From: Ilex aquifolium
Taxonomy: Eukaryota; Streptophyta; Magnoliopsida; Aquifoliales; Aquifoliaceae
Assembly (NCBI GenBank): GCA_951799425.1
Contig: OX637393.1
Location: 26,058,744-26,122,743, forward strand
Direction: 5' to 3'
Length of the DNA stretch: 64,000 nucleotides
Part shown: positions 1 through 12,500 of the stretch, in pieces
Numbering within the stretch: position 1 is the first letter of the stretch
Layout of the letters: the number at the start of each line of letters is the position of its first letter
The notes under the pieces: generated by a model
The model's input: the letters and a program-made list of their open reading frames with translations, nothing else
Database searches by the model: none
Told to the model about the DNA's origin: nothing
Program-made: the position numbers and the translations under genes

Positions 1-2710
1 TTTTTCTCATTCTGGTTATCGTTAATTTGTTACATTTATTGATTCTTATTCTCGTGTTACTCGAGTGTATTTAATTCGAACGAAGAGTGAAGTATTTTCC
101 TACTTTAAAGATTTTAATAAGATGGTGACTAACCAGTTTGATACTACCATTCAAACTCTTACGAGTGATAACGGAACTGAATATATTAATAGCGAATTTC
201 TAGCATACCTTGAATGGCTGGGTATTCTTTATTAGACGAGTTGTATAAGCACTCGTGAACAAAATGAGGTTGATGAGCGCAAAAACCGTCATCTTGTTGA
301 GATTGCCCATGCTCTTATGTTAAATATGAATGTTCTCAACACCTTTTGAGGGGATGTGTTCTTACTGATGCATACCTTATTAATCGCATGCCCTCTAATG
401 TTCTTTAATTTAAGGTTCCACTTGAACTTTTCCCCAAGTCCCTTTCCCCTTCCTCTCGTTGCCTCTCTTCCTTCTTACCAATCTCCGATGAGATAAAGCA
501 AAGTAGGGTTCGGTCTCATGAAATATGACATCCATGCTAATATATTCCATGTAAGGCAGAGGATCATAACATTTGTAATCTTTCTGAGTCGTACACTATC
601 CCACAAAGACGTAACGCACAGCCTTAGGGTCGAGTTTGTCTCGAGAATGAGGCGAGAAATAAACAAAACAAGTACATTTTTTCTCCCTTCGTTAAGAGAG
701 ATTGTTTGTGGTGAGGGAGAGAAAGACAAGTGTACTAGTGTAGGGGAGAAAGACAAGTGTATTGAAGAAGAATATAAAACTGGTGGACGATTGGCTAGAC
801 TTGATCTTCAGACTTAAGCGTCCAAAAGAGCAGACCATCAATATGCCACCAAGTCAATTGGCATCCCTAACTCCAGTTTTAGATTCTCCCACAGAGGCTT
901 CAAAAGATAAGTCTCCATCTCCTATTGTTATAGATGCTAATGATTGTTCTCTTCCTATTGCTCTTAGAAAGGGTGTGACATCTTGCACTCAACATTCCAT
1001 TTCTTACTTTATTTTTTATAACTACTTGTCTTCTTCATATCGCATCTTTGTTTCGTCTTTGCCTTTTGCATCTATTCCACAAGGTTGGAAGAAAGCTCTT
1101 AAAGCTCTAAGCAAGAACGACGCTTGGGAATTAGTTTTTCTTCCACCTAGGAAGAGACCTGCAGGTTGTAAGTGGGTCTTTACTGTTAATCAGAAAGTAG
1201 ATAGAGCACTTGAAAGATACAAAGCAAGGTTGGTTGTCAAAAGTATTACTTAGACTTATGGCCTTGACTATCAGGAGACATTTGTCCTTGTTGCAAAAAT
1301 GAATTTTATTCACACTCTTCTTTCTTGTACCGCTAATCTGGGTTAGTCTTTACAACAACTAAATGTGAAAAATGCATTCCTTCATGACGACTTGGAGGAA
1401 GAGGTTTATATGGATATTCCACAAGGTTTTTCATCTCATTCTACTGTTGGAAAGGTTTGCTGGTTGAAGAAATTATTTTATGGCTTGAAACAGTCTCCCA
1501 GAGTTTGGTTTGAGAGATTTTTCAAACTAATGCTAGGTTTGGATACAAGGAAAGTAATACAGACCAGACCATGTTTATCAAACAATGTTGATAAGATTAC
1601 TGTTCTTATGGTTCATGTGGATGACCGTGGTTACAAGCAATGATATGTAGGAGATGTCTCACCTAAAATTACACCTAGTTTGAGATCAAAGACTTAGGTC
1701 CATTGAAGTACTTCTGAGAGATTGATATCTCAGAGGAAGTACATTCTTCACTTACTTGAGGAGATTGACATGTTGGGATGTAGCCCGGCAAAAACACCAA
1801 TTGAGGCTAATCATAAGCTCCGCAGCGGCGTAGGTGACCATGTAGATAAAGAAAGGTATCAACGACTAGTAGGGAGATTGATATACTTAGCTCAAATTCG
1901 ACCAAATATTGCTTATGCAGTGGGAGTTGTTAGTCAGTTTATGACCCTCATACAGTGCATCTAGATGCTGCTCACAAAATTCTAAGGTACCTTAAGTCCG
2001 CTCTAGGAAGAGGCATGTTTTCTAACCATGATCACTTGAGGTTAGAGGCATTCAGTGATGTTGATTGTGCAGACTCAGTTGATGATAGGAAATCTACCAC
2101 TGGATACTACACTTTTCTAGGAGAAAATCTAGTTACTTGGTGTAGTAAAAAAAAGTATGTGGTGGTCAGGTCTAGTGCTGAAGCAGATTATAGAACTATA
2201 GCTCATGACGTTTGTGAGCTTATGTGGCTTCAAAGTTTGATGCAAGACCTAGGGGATTTCAATTGATAGGCTTTTGGAGTTATATTGTGACAATAAGGCA
2301 GCTAGTAATATTGCTCATAATCCTGTTCAGCGTGACAGACATTTCATCAAAGAGAAACTAAATAAGGGAGTGATTTGTATACCTTTTGTGAAATCAGGAG
2401 ATCAATTGTCAGATGTTTTCACTAAAGAATTTAGTAGCAAGGTTTTTCATCCCATTGTTTTTAAGTTGGATATGAGAGATATCTATATTCAAATTTAAGA
2501 GAGTGTTAGGAGATGCCTTATAGCCATGAGGGGTATTTATGCACTGCGGTCTTATTATTATAAATACATGGGGTTAAGAGAGATAACCCTAATCTGATTA
2601 TTGGGGCTTTCTCTCAATAACCACTACATTCTTTTTTAGGTAAATAACAACCACTACATTCATACAAACTCTTTCTTGCTTTCTACTTCTTCTTTCTCCA
2701 TATCTTAACA
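1..2710 (+). mobile_element. Copia LTR retrotransposon fossil, 3' part (in CAS intron 17)
   Basis: Ty1/Copia order on the plus strand: integrase (from about 60, SDNGTEY-like), reverse transcriptase (about 1080-1720, GLKQSPRVWF), RNase H (about 2030-2440, SSAEAD and LYCDNKAA). A short LTR follows at 2504-2710, opening TGTTAGG and closing CTTAACA. The element runs off the left edge. It is broken in many places and looks old. Confidence 0.85.
2504..2710 (+). repeat. 3' LTR of the Copia fossil
   Basis: Opens TGTTAGG after a purine-rich stretch and closes CTTAACA, a matching inverted end. Its partner LTR is outside the window, so the limits rest on end motifs only. Confidence 0.6.
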
Positions 2711-3200
2711 TATAATAATGAGGCTATTGCTTATATATTATTAACTAAGGAGGACGAAACATTAGGATAGTGCCTATGGTAAAATTGTGTCAGAAAAACA
2801 TGTCAACCCATATGCTGAGGAATACGATATCGGTTTGGGGTTGTAAAGGTCTGAAAGTTACTCGCAATGATGAAGCTCACTATCTTGCAAAATATGTTGT
2901 GTCTTGTTTGGAGTCTTGTTTGTGGAAGGAGGAAGGTCCTATGTTCTTATTATATTCCCTCGAGCTTGATGTATCTAGTTTCGTCGTTTCACAGCAAAAC
3001 AAAAAGTTTTAATCATATATTTAAGTTTTATGTCTTTGTCATAGCACTTTTGCATTTTGCATATATACTAGGTTTGTTTGATTTCCATTTTAAAGAGTTG
3101 GGAATTGTTGCATATATTTTGAGTCCCATATTTTCACGTTGTAGGATCTTGCGATTCTCGATCAGTCGATCCCTATCCTTTAGCCACCACCATTGATGCA
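2711..3200 (+). mobile_element. Possible LINE RNase H remnant
   Basis: 2770-3012 encodes about 80 residues with NDEAHYLAKYVV and a following Trp-Lys-Glu-Glu-Gly-Pro stretch. This resembles the C-terminal RNase H tail of plant L1-type LINEs (N..AH.LAK, then W.EEGP). No poly-A tail or target duplication was found. Low confidence. Confidence 0.35.
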
Positions 3201-3446
3201 AGATAGGATACCTATTTTAAAAACCTTGCTCTAGTTCCTAATAATAATTGTTCAATGCTCAGACAAATGGAAAATGAAAAGAAAATGCTTATTGGAATCT
3301 CATTTTTACTAGCTAAAGCTTACCATCAAATCTTGTTCTTCATTTTACTACCTAAATAAACTAGGCATAAATGCATACATAGGATTAGACGCTCAAAGTC
3401 AAGCTCTTTAATTAAAAGTATAAGGCATTAAGGATCACAGAATTAC

Positions 3447-3530
3447 CTCCTGTGGGAAATCTCCATTTTCCATTTGAGAATTTATCAAAAATTTTGCTGC
3501 ACAGTGCAATGGTGTTGGGTCTCTTTCAGC
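3447..3530 (-). CDS. CAS1: CAS exon 17, residues 693-720 (last exon in window)
   Basis: 84 nt, phase 0. Acceptor TTGCAG, donor GTAATT. Begins [13 protein letters not shown] and ends ENGDFPQE. The terminal exon (family sequence EIMGVFNRNC... to the stop) was sought on the minus strand of 1-3446 and is not there. Confidence 0.95.
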
Positions 3531-6500
3531 CTGCAACACAAGTTTAAATGTAAGTTTTCACAACAATAAATATCCAAACCTTAGGCTATGTTAAATTAGA
3601 TGGAAAGTAGTCGAAAGGAAAAATATCTCGAATTTTTTGGAGTTCGGCTACCAAGAAAGAGAAAGTTTTGCAAAACATCAGTTGCTGTAATTGCCTAATT
3701 TTTCAGCAAGAATCCAATTTTGTATCTTGCCAAAAACACAAGAAAAATATGTTTTTCACAAGAATCTACTTCCTCAGATTTGGATTTCTTGCCTAATATT
3801 AGCTAAGTCTTCGCTTATCAAATTCACCACAAGTCTAATGAAATAAGACTAACCTTTGCCTTTTAGGCGCACTTACAACCAAGGATCAAAATTTCGTTTC
3901 GGTGCATTGTTTCGGTCACATAGGAAATGGAAACGTTTCGACGTGTTTCGGAAACGAGTCGAACCGTTTCGAAAACAGAATGAAAAAAAATAAAAAATTT
4001 AAGAATTATTTTTTCAAAACATTGGTCGAAATATAGCAATATCTTGAAATACCTTGAAACATTCCGAAATAATTGTGCAAATGCATTGAAATATAACAAA
4101 ACATTTCAAAACATTATGGAATATTTCGAAATATTAGAATTTCGATTCCATAACTGATTCGTTTCGGTGTCCTTGGAAACGGAAACGTTTCGGATGTTTC
4201 GACCGTTTCGAAACGATATTTTGATCCTTGCTTACAACATAAAATAGTACCTAGACTAAACCTTTGCAAGTAAATGGTCAATTTAGGTAAAATAAAATAT
4301 TGTCCCTTCTGCTTTCACCCTCTTCACCATCAAAATGTAGATTTATTCTCTCTTATGAAGTTTCCCCTCTAACCAAATAAGTTCAAAAATGTTAATTTAT
4401 TGTATTTTCACTTTCCATCATTGTTTCTCCCTAATCCCACAGAGCCTTAGAGAATTAAACTTTAAGATGTATTATCATAGAAACTTTTCAAAATATCCTA
4501 TTTTTCTAATCAAATAAAATAATTCTATGTATGATTTACATGCTTAATGTCCAAAACGAAAAACATGTAGAATCACAAAATTGTTGCTTCAAGAGTGTCA
4601 TTGTTTAAAAATATTAGCTAGACCATAGTGTTGAGATATATAGTACTTAATGTTACACCTTCTCTAACAATTAATCTTTCACATAAGATGGTAGTCTTAT
4701 ATGGTACCAGAGTTAGTCCATGGACCGCGTCTCCCACCAATTTGGATTTTGTTGTCTGGTGTTTATGTATTTTGTACGAACCCGAGCTGCACGTAAGGGA
4801 ACTGTGTGGATGAAGAATAGGGATATTAATCAAGATGAGGTTGAGTATGCTTAGATCCGACTCGATGGTGACTGCCGAGCTTAGACTCTTGGTCAACCTT
4901 AGCCCAATAGAGCTCACGAGCACAAGCCAAAGCCGAGCTCAAACTTTCAGCAAAAATTGTTCTTTTGGACATAAAGGTCAATCCCAAAATAATCAATTAC
5001 TCAACGAAAATCCCCCAAAATCTAAAATACAGTGTAGGACTATTTGAGGGTACCTAGGGTTATTCAGATACGAGTTGTTTGTTTATCAATTTTTTATTAT
5101 TTGTAGATGCAAACCTATTCGAATCGAGTCTACTCGAGCCAAGCTAAACGTTGTTTCTGTTAGAGTTCTTATTTTGTATATTAGACAAGTTAATTAGTGT
5201 AGGATAATATTGTAATTACTCTAATATTACACTATCATAAATAAGAGTGTACGACAACTTAAACCTACATAAAATAAATTATTCGCTTTCTCTTTTTCTC
5301 CATTCTTCTTTTCTCTTCTCTTCTCCTTTTCTTACTGTTAAAATATAAATACTTAAGTTACACCCTCTCCAACAGCTTAAACTTTTAGAGTAAATGGTTG
5401 TTTATTATACTATCAGAGCAGAAGATCCTATGTTTGAATCTCGCCGCCAACCTAATTATTAAAAAAAATTCATGTGCGAGGTTCCAAATCTAGCCTGCAC
5501 GTGAGGGGATGTTGAAGTATAAATACTTAAATTACACCGTCTCCAACAGCTTAAACTTTTAGAGTAGATGGTTGTTTAACACTTACAAACCTTGAAACCA
5601 TTACTACAATTTTAACTTGGTATCAAGACATTGATTCTAGACCAACGGGCCTTTAGTCTAATAGTACTTCTTGTCTTATGAATGTTTTGCCTTCTTGAGG
5701 TCAAGGGTTAAAGTCTCCCGTCCCCCCTCCCCAAAGAAAAGGGGAAAAAAAATTAAAAAAAAGAGCATTGATTCTAGTTTTTTTTCTTTCTGTTTTTTTT
5801 TCGATGAACAATGTCACGTGAATAGTAATATGTGAACAATAATCTATGCAAAGTGACGCATGAACAGTAATCAATGAACAGTGTCGTGTGAACAGTAACA
5901 CGTGTGATCTTGTTTGGTTGTGCGATTTGTTGTTGTAGATGGTGGATTCTGATTTAATTCTTCATCGGAATTGCAACTAGTAATCTCAGCCATTTATTGC
6001 TTGTTTTGGACGTGATTTTTGTGATTGTTTTTTGGTGTTGGATCCCTGTTCCACTGTGGGGAAGTTTCAATACAAACCAGATAGGTGCGATTAGATTCCA
6101 AGAAGTGAGATTTATAATGCCCATAGGTTTGTTGTTGGTGTCGACGTGATTCTTATGATTTTTTGGCGTTTGACTACTGTTTCGGCCTTAAACAGTGATT
6201 GGGGCTGCTCTAGGTTGCTCCAATGCAGCGTTGTTTTTGCCCAATGTTGGCTTCTAGATATTGGGTTCTTGGTTGTATTTGAGAATCTATGATGGGTTCA
6301 CTTCAACGCACTACTTTATTTAGTCTAGGCTTATTATTTGTTAATATTTGGTTATGGAATGAACTTCTAAAGATTCTGGTTCAAATTTGAATATTCTCCC
6401 TAGTACTTTCTATAGTAGTTTGTGTGGTTGCTGATACTTCGTGGATTAGTGGGTTTTTTGTGGTTTGATTTTTTTGGTTTGACACTGTATAATTACTTGT

Positions 6501-9500
6501 GGCTTTCTTGATGGCGACTTTGAATGGTAGTAATGGTGGTGTTCGTGGTGGCGGTTGTGATCCGCTCTATAATTCTAGATATGGTGGTCTATGCACTGTA
6601 CGTGGTGGAAGTGGTGGTGGTTCTGGTCGTGGTCATCGCTTTGAGTGGAAGTGTATTTATTGTGATGGCACGAGAAATACTGAAAATTGTTTTTGGGCTC
6701 AATATAGGAGACCAATATATGTTAATCAGGCTTCTAATGAAAGCTCAGGTTCTCTAGTACATCAAACTTCTACTAAAGGTCCAGATGCATCTACTAATTC
6801 TCGTGATAATCTTTCTTCTCAGCTTCATCAGTTGATCCAACAGTTATCTTCACTTTCTCCACATTTATCTATTCCTATTACCAATCTTGCTAATGAAGGT
6901 AACTTTGCATGTATGGTTGCTCAACCTTTTTCGTCATCTTGGATCATTTGATTCATGAGCTAGTTATTTGGTAATTTTTGCTTGTTGTCTAATTTTCATT
7001 CGTCTAACTCACGTATTGTATTAGTTGATGGCTCATTTCGACCGGTGCATGGGACTAGCGATCCCTGTCCTACACAATCTATGTCATTAACCTTTGGTCT
7101 ACTTGTTCCTAATTTTCCTTTTAACTTGTTATCTATAAGTCAGCTCACTAAGTTATTACAGTGTTTTGTAACCTTCTCTCCACCCTCTTGTGTTTTTTAC
7201 GACCTTAGGACAAAGAAGATGATTGATTTGGGGCATGAGAAAAATGGCCTTTACTACTTAGATCAGAATGGTTCTATTCCTACCTTGAGTACTACCATGT
7301 CTCCTCTTCAGTGTCACTTCCGACTGGGTCATCCTTCATTACAAAAGTTGTGGCATGTTATTCCTGGTTCGAGTTCTTGTGTGTTAAAATATGAGGCTTG
7401 TCAATTAGGCAAGCATCACTGTAATTCTTTTCCACCTAATTCTTCAAGTCGTCAGTCCAAGTCATTTCATGTTGTTTATACAGACATTTGGAGTCTTGAA
7501 AGAGTCAAAAGTATTTATGAGTTTCAATATTTTGTGATATTGGTTGAAAATTTCTCTCGTATAACTTGATTATTTCTTATGAGAGATCATTCTGAATTAT
7601 TTAAGGCCTTTACCACCTTTTTATAATAAATTCTTGACTCAGTTTGATGTTCGTATTAAAGTTCTTGGGTCTGATAATGCCACCAAGTATGCTTAATTAT
7701 TTATGAAAAGATTTTATGCTGACCATGACATTATCCATCAAAATACCTCCCAATAAAATGACATTGTCAAACGTAAACATCGCCATTTGTTGGATATTAC
7801 CCGCACCCTAATGTTTAACATTCATGTGCCAAAACTATATTGGGTTGATGTTGTTCTTACTTCAATGAATTTTATTAATCGCATGTCTTCCCCCATTTTG
7901 GACAATAAATCTCCTTTCTCATTGCTTGATCCTGATACACAGCTATTTGGTCTCTCCTCATGTCTTTGGTTGTATTGCATTTGTTCATTTTTTTTGGTTT
8001 GGATAGGGATAAACTTTCGCATCACTCATCTAAGTGTGTTTCTTTGGGATATTCTCGTACTCAGAAAGGTAATCGTTACTATGACCCTGTTTCTCGTCGA
8101 TACCTTGTCAGGGTTAATGTTACTTTTTTTGAGTCATCTTCCTTCTTTTTTGTGTCAGGCAATACATAGTATTCCCAGTCAAGGGGAACTCTTGTTGCCT
8201 ATTGGACCAGATTGTGTATCTTTTTTAACCCGAAGTCCTACTCCTCCCTTGCAAGTTTATCATCACTCTAAGGATAAACGGATTGTTCAATATGCTCCCA
8301 CTCCATAGTCATCACCTGATTTTACTGAGGTCATGTCCCCTGAGCTGTCAAGTAGTTCATCATCTTCTATTTTGCCTCTAATATTAAGGAAAGGTACCCG
8401 TAACTGTACAAAGTATCTCATTTCTAATTTTGTTTCTTTGTATCGGCTTTCACCATCTTTTTGTTGTTTTGCATCGACTTTTTCTTCGGTATTTGTTCCT
8501 AATACTTTGAAACAGGCATTGACATCTCCTAATTGGAAATTGGCTATGAATGAGGAAACGAAAGCCTTTCATGAGAATCAAACATGGGACCTTACTACTC
8601 TTTGTTTTGGTAAATAGTCTATTAGTTGTTGTTGGGTCTATACAATGAAGAATCATCTTGATAGTTTAGTTGAGCGTTTGAAGACCCATATGATTGCCAA
8701 AGGTTACACCCAGACATATGGTGGGAGTACTATGAGACTTTCTCTCATGTTGCCTGTCTTAACTCTGTTAGAATTTTTATTTCTATTGCAATAAATTGTG
8801 ATTGACCTTTGTATCAACTAGACATCAAGAATGCCTTTTTTAGATGGAGATCTAATGGAGGAGGTGTGGTACAACTTCCAAGTTATGTTGTATTTGGTAA
8901 GGAACAATTAGTGTCATATGAAGAAAGCATTATATGGCCTGAAACAATTACCAATTGCTTGGTTTGATAAGTTCACTACCGTAGTATTTCAGTTTGGTTT
9001 TCACCGCTCTACCTTAGATCATTTAGTTTGGTTTTCAGCGCTCTAGCTCAAATTATTCAGTTTTCACTCGTCGGTCTTCTGTAGGCATTATTATTATTAT
9101 TATTGTGTATGTCGATGACGAAATCGTCAGTGGGAATGACTCAGATGGTATTGCTTGCTCTAAGGCCAATTTGGAAAGCAGTTTCATACCAAAGATTTAG
9201 TTCTTTTTTCGGTATTTCCTAGGGATTGAGGTTTACCCGATTAAAGGAGGATATCAATTTGTGCCAACGAAAGTATATACTAGAATTATTATTTGAGACA
9301 GGTACTCTTGATGCACGTCCGATTTATACACCTATAGATCCTATAGTTAAGCTAGATTCTATGAGTGGTGAAGTCTTTGATGATATAGGACGATATCGGT
9401 GGTTGGTTGGTAAACTAACTTATCTTACAGTTACATGCCCTGATATTACATATGTCGTTGGTGTGGTTAGTCAGTATATACATGCCCCACGTAAGCCTCA

Positions 9501-12500
9501 TTATGAAGTTGTCTGTCGTATACTTCGATATCTAAAAAAAGTTGTGGGGAAGGGTTTATTATATCGTTAATCATCATCTATAACGGTTATTGGTTTTCTT
9601 GACGTTGATTGGACAGGTAATCATGGTGATAGACGATCTACGTTTAGGAATTGCACATTTGTTGGTGGTAATCTTGTAACATGGCGCAGGAAGAAGTAAA
9701 ATATGGTTGCACATTCTAGTGCAGAGGCCGAATATCGTGCTATAACATATATTGCTTATGAGATGTTATGGGTCCGTTCTTTACTCTGTCATATGAGACT
9801 TGACGTGTCTTCCCCTATGAAGATGCATTGTGACAATCAAGTAACTATTTTCATCGCAAGCACTCAGGTATTTCAAGGGTGTATCAAACACATTGAGGTA
9901 GATTGTCATTTCAGTCGAGATCTCTTGATGCGAAGGAGATCAGCACTCCATATATCAAGTCTGGTGATCAACCGAGTTATATTCTTACTAAGCCATTGGC
10001 TCGGTTTGTCTTTAGTAGTTTATAATCCAAGCTGGGCATTTTCGATTTATATGCTCCAACTTGAGGAGGAATATTAAAGTTCTTATTTTATATGTTAGAC
10101 ATAAGTTAATTAGTGTAGGATAATATTATAATTACTCTAATATTACACAGTTATAAATGAGTGCTGCGCAACCTAAACCTACACACAACAGATTATTCCC
10201 TTTCTCTTTTCTCCATCATTTTCTCTCTTCTTTCTCCTTTTCTCACAACCCCTAATACCGCTTGCACAATTTCAACTGCTTCGATTTCACTTGTTTGCAA
10301 AACGAGCTCATAAATTTGGTCGAATTCGATTCATTTTGCAATTTTACCAAATCTAAACAAGCAAGACTAAATAAGAGCCCAAACCGAGCTCAAATTGATC
10401 AGATCACTTAGCAGCCCATTCAAGAGAGAACTTGTATCCCCACATTGAATGATTAAGGCCACCCAAGCCTAAATATATGATTAAAGAGTTTCTTCACTCA
10501 TAAGCAATTGATTATGAGTTGGACGTCTTTAACACAATGTCAAAGGAAGTGGGAGGTACTACAAGCGAATCTCATTGTCACATTGGTAAAATTATTATAC
10601 TACCACATGCTTGGCCCAAAATATGTATTGCACGTGAGGGAATATGTCGAAAAGCATAAATACTTCCATTAATTACATCATCTCTAACAACTGAACCTTC
10701 AGATAGGTTCTGATCAAAAAAAAAAAAAAAACTTTAGATAGGTTGAGGGTTGGCAAATAGTCGAAAGATTTATATTCGATACAGTGCGAATTCCAACTGG
10801 CTACCAGGATTTAACATGTAGGACCAACAACTAATAAGAACACCAAAATGTAGGAGTTAGTCACTCACACCCACACCCCCTGAGAGTTGTCACAAAATCA
10901 CACGGACACGATCAGACATGGAAAACAGCATCACAGCCTTCTAAGATTTAGTTTGTTGTAATAGATAACCCCTAACATTTGAGTTGATTTCATGGGTAGT
11001 CCAATTTTGATGGCAGAAAAAAAAAATTCAGCACCCAATTCCCAAATTAAAAGCACGGCACCAACAATCACTATTTTGGATGACGAAAGTACCCATAGTT
11101 TTTCATATGGAAGGGTAATTTTATTGCAACAAAACACAATACTTAAAGAATGTTCGATGAAACCACACAAACCCACAATTTCTATTAAAAAGGCTCCCTC
11201 CCTCGTCTCTTTGCACACCCCACCACACGGAAACTTACTGCTCAACCCATCACCTCAAATCCCCAACATAACTACCACCCAGACCCTACTACAAATCTCC
11301 AGCACAACAACCACCCGAGCATCATTGTTTGCACACTGTCAATTTCCATAGCACTGGAACCACCTCTCTTTCTCTCTCGTTCCACATACACTGAAACATA
11401 CTATCAAGATCACAGCACCGATCGTCAGCCCTTACGAGGTAGTGATAAGTTTCACGCAATCTATTTAGTCGCTAGTTTTTGTCCCCTTTCTGACCAGGAA
11501 AGTGAACTTTGCATAAGGCTATCCCAGCTCGAAAGACATTTACATATAAAAATCTAGTTTTTTGTGGTTGAAAAATTAAGGTATTTCATCCTCGGACTAT
11601 TGACTTTATAATTGCACTTACTCACATGTGCACCCACCCACAAAAGTACGATACCACCCAAGGCCCAAACACCAACACCACCACTTGACTACCACTATCA
11701 AACCCAAATGCCACCTAAAGAACCCCAATCAACCAACTAGCAACACACAGAAGCCCCAAATACAAAGAAAAGCAGCTATATGTAGGATAATCTAACAACA
11801 AAGGATCAACGAACACAGTGGGGCTTACAATCATTGTTTGAGGCACAGAGAAGCCAAGATCCTATTCTATTGATAAAGTTTGATATTATATGTGGGCTTC
11901 AAATGAAGAAGAAACAGAGAATTTACACTCAATTCCAGTGGCCAGCCATCGGGATAGTATTGTTATTGAAGCTTAGCCCAATTAAGGGGTGTGAGAGAGA
12001 AAGGGCCTCAGAGCGAGTGTGTGGTGACAGTGCACTCGTGTGATGGTTTCAATGAGGAGAAGAAACAGATCTAGTTTGGGCTAAGGTTTTTGTTTGTTTA
12101 TAACAAATATGTACAGCAAGGGCAAATTGTTTTTCTTACCATTTCCATTAATTTTGCTTCCGCGTCGTTCCTAGCTAGGGATGGTAGCGTTATTTTCCAT
12201 ACCTAAGGGAGCTAGTGTGATTTGGGAGAAAAAAATCACTGTTTTAGGCATAATTAACTCAAAATATGAGGTGCAAACAAAGAGTTACTCTTGGCTGTAG
12301 GAAGAAAAATATTAGGATTTGCAAACAACCCACGTTACTCACCTCTAGAGATTACTAGATAAAACTCTTACCAGATATCATGGTCAATTTTACAACTTTT
12401 TCTAATTTATTTTGAATTAGAACTCTTCCTAGTTCTCACTTTATGACAAACATCGTGTTTACATTTATTCCTTTCATTCTTTAGGCTTCTCCTAGACATG

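Larger units (their letters stand above)
5158..10276 (+). mobile_element. Copia fossil 2 (in CAS intron 16)
   Basis: LTRs at 5158 to about 5614 (enlarged by a TRIM) and about 10072-10276 share TTCTTATTTT, TAATTAGTGTAGGATAATAT and a CT-rich tail. TTGGTATCAAGAC after the first LTR is a Met-tRNA-type primer site. Parts in order: gag with a CCHC-like knuckle (6499-6951), pre-integrase and integrase (about 6980-7900), reverse transcriptase (about 8500-9250), RNase H (about 9400-10070). Broken in many places; LTR divergence says old. Same family as the elements at 20051-29386 and 33024. Confidence 0.85.

Noticed and set aside
10992-11351. 119-residue plus-strand frame
   Set aside because: Overlaps an opposite 104-residue frame, is Thr/Pro-rich from C/A-rich DNA, and has no recognised domain.
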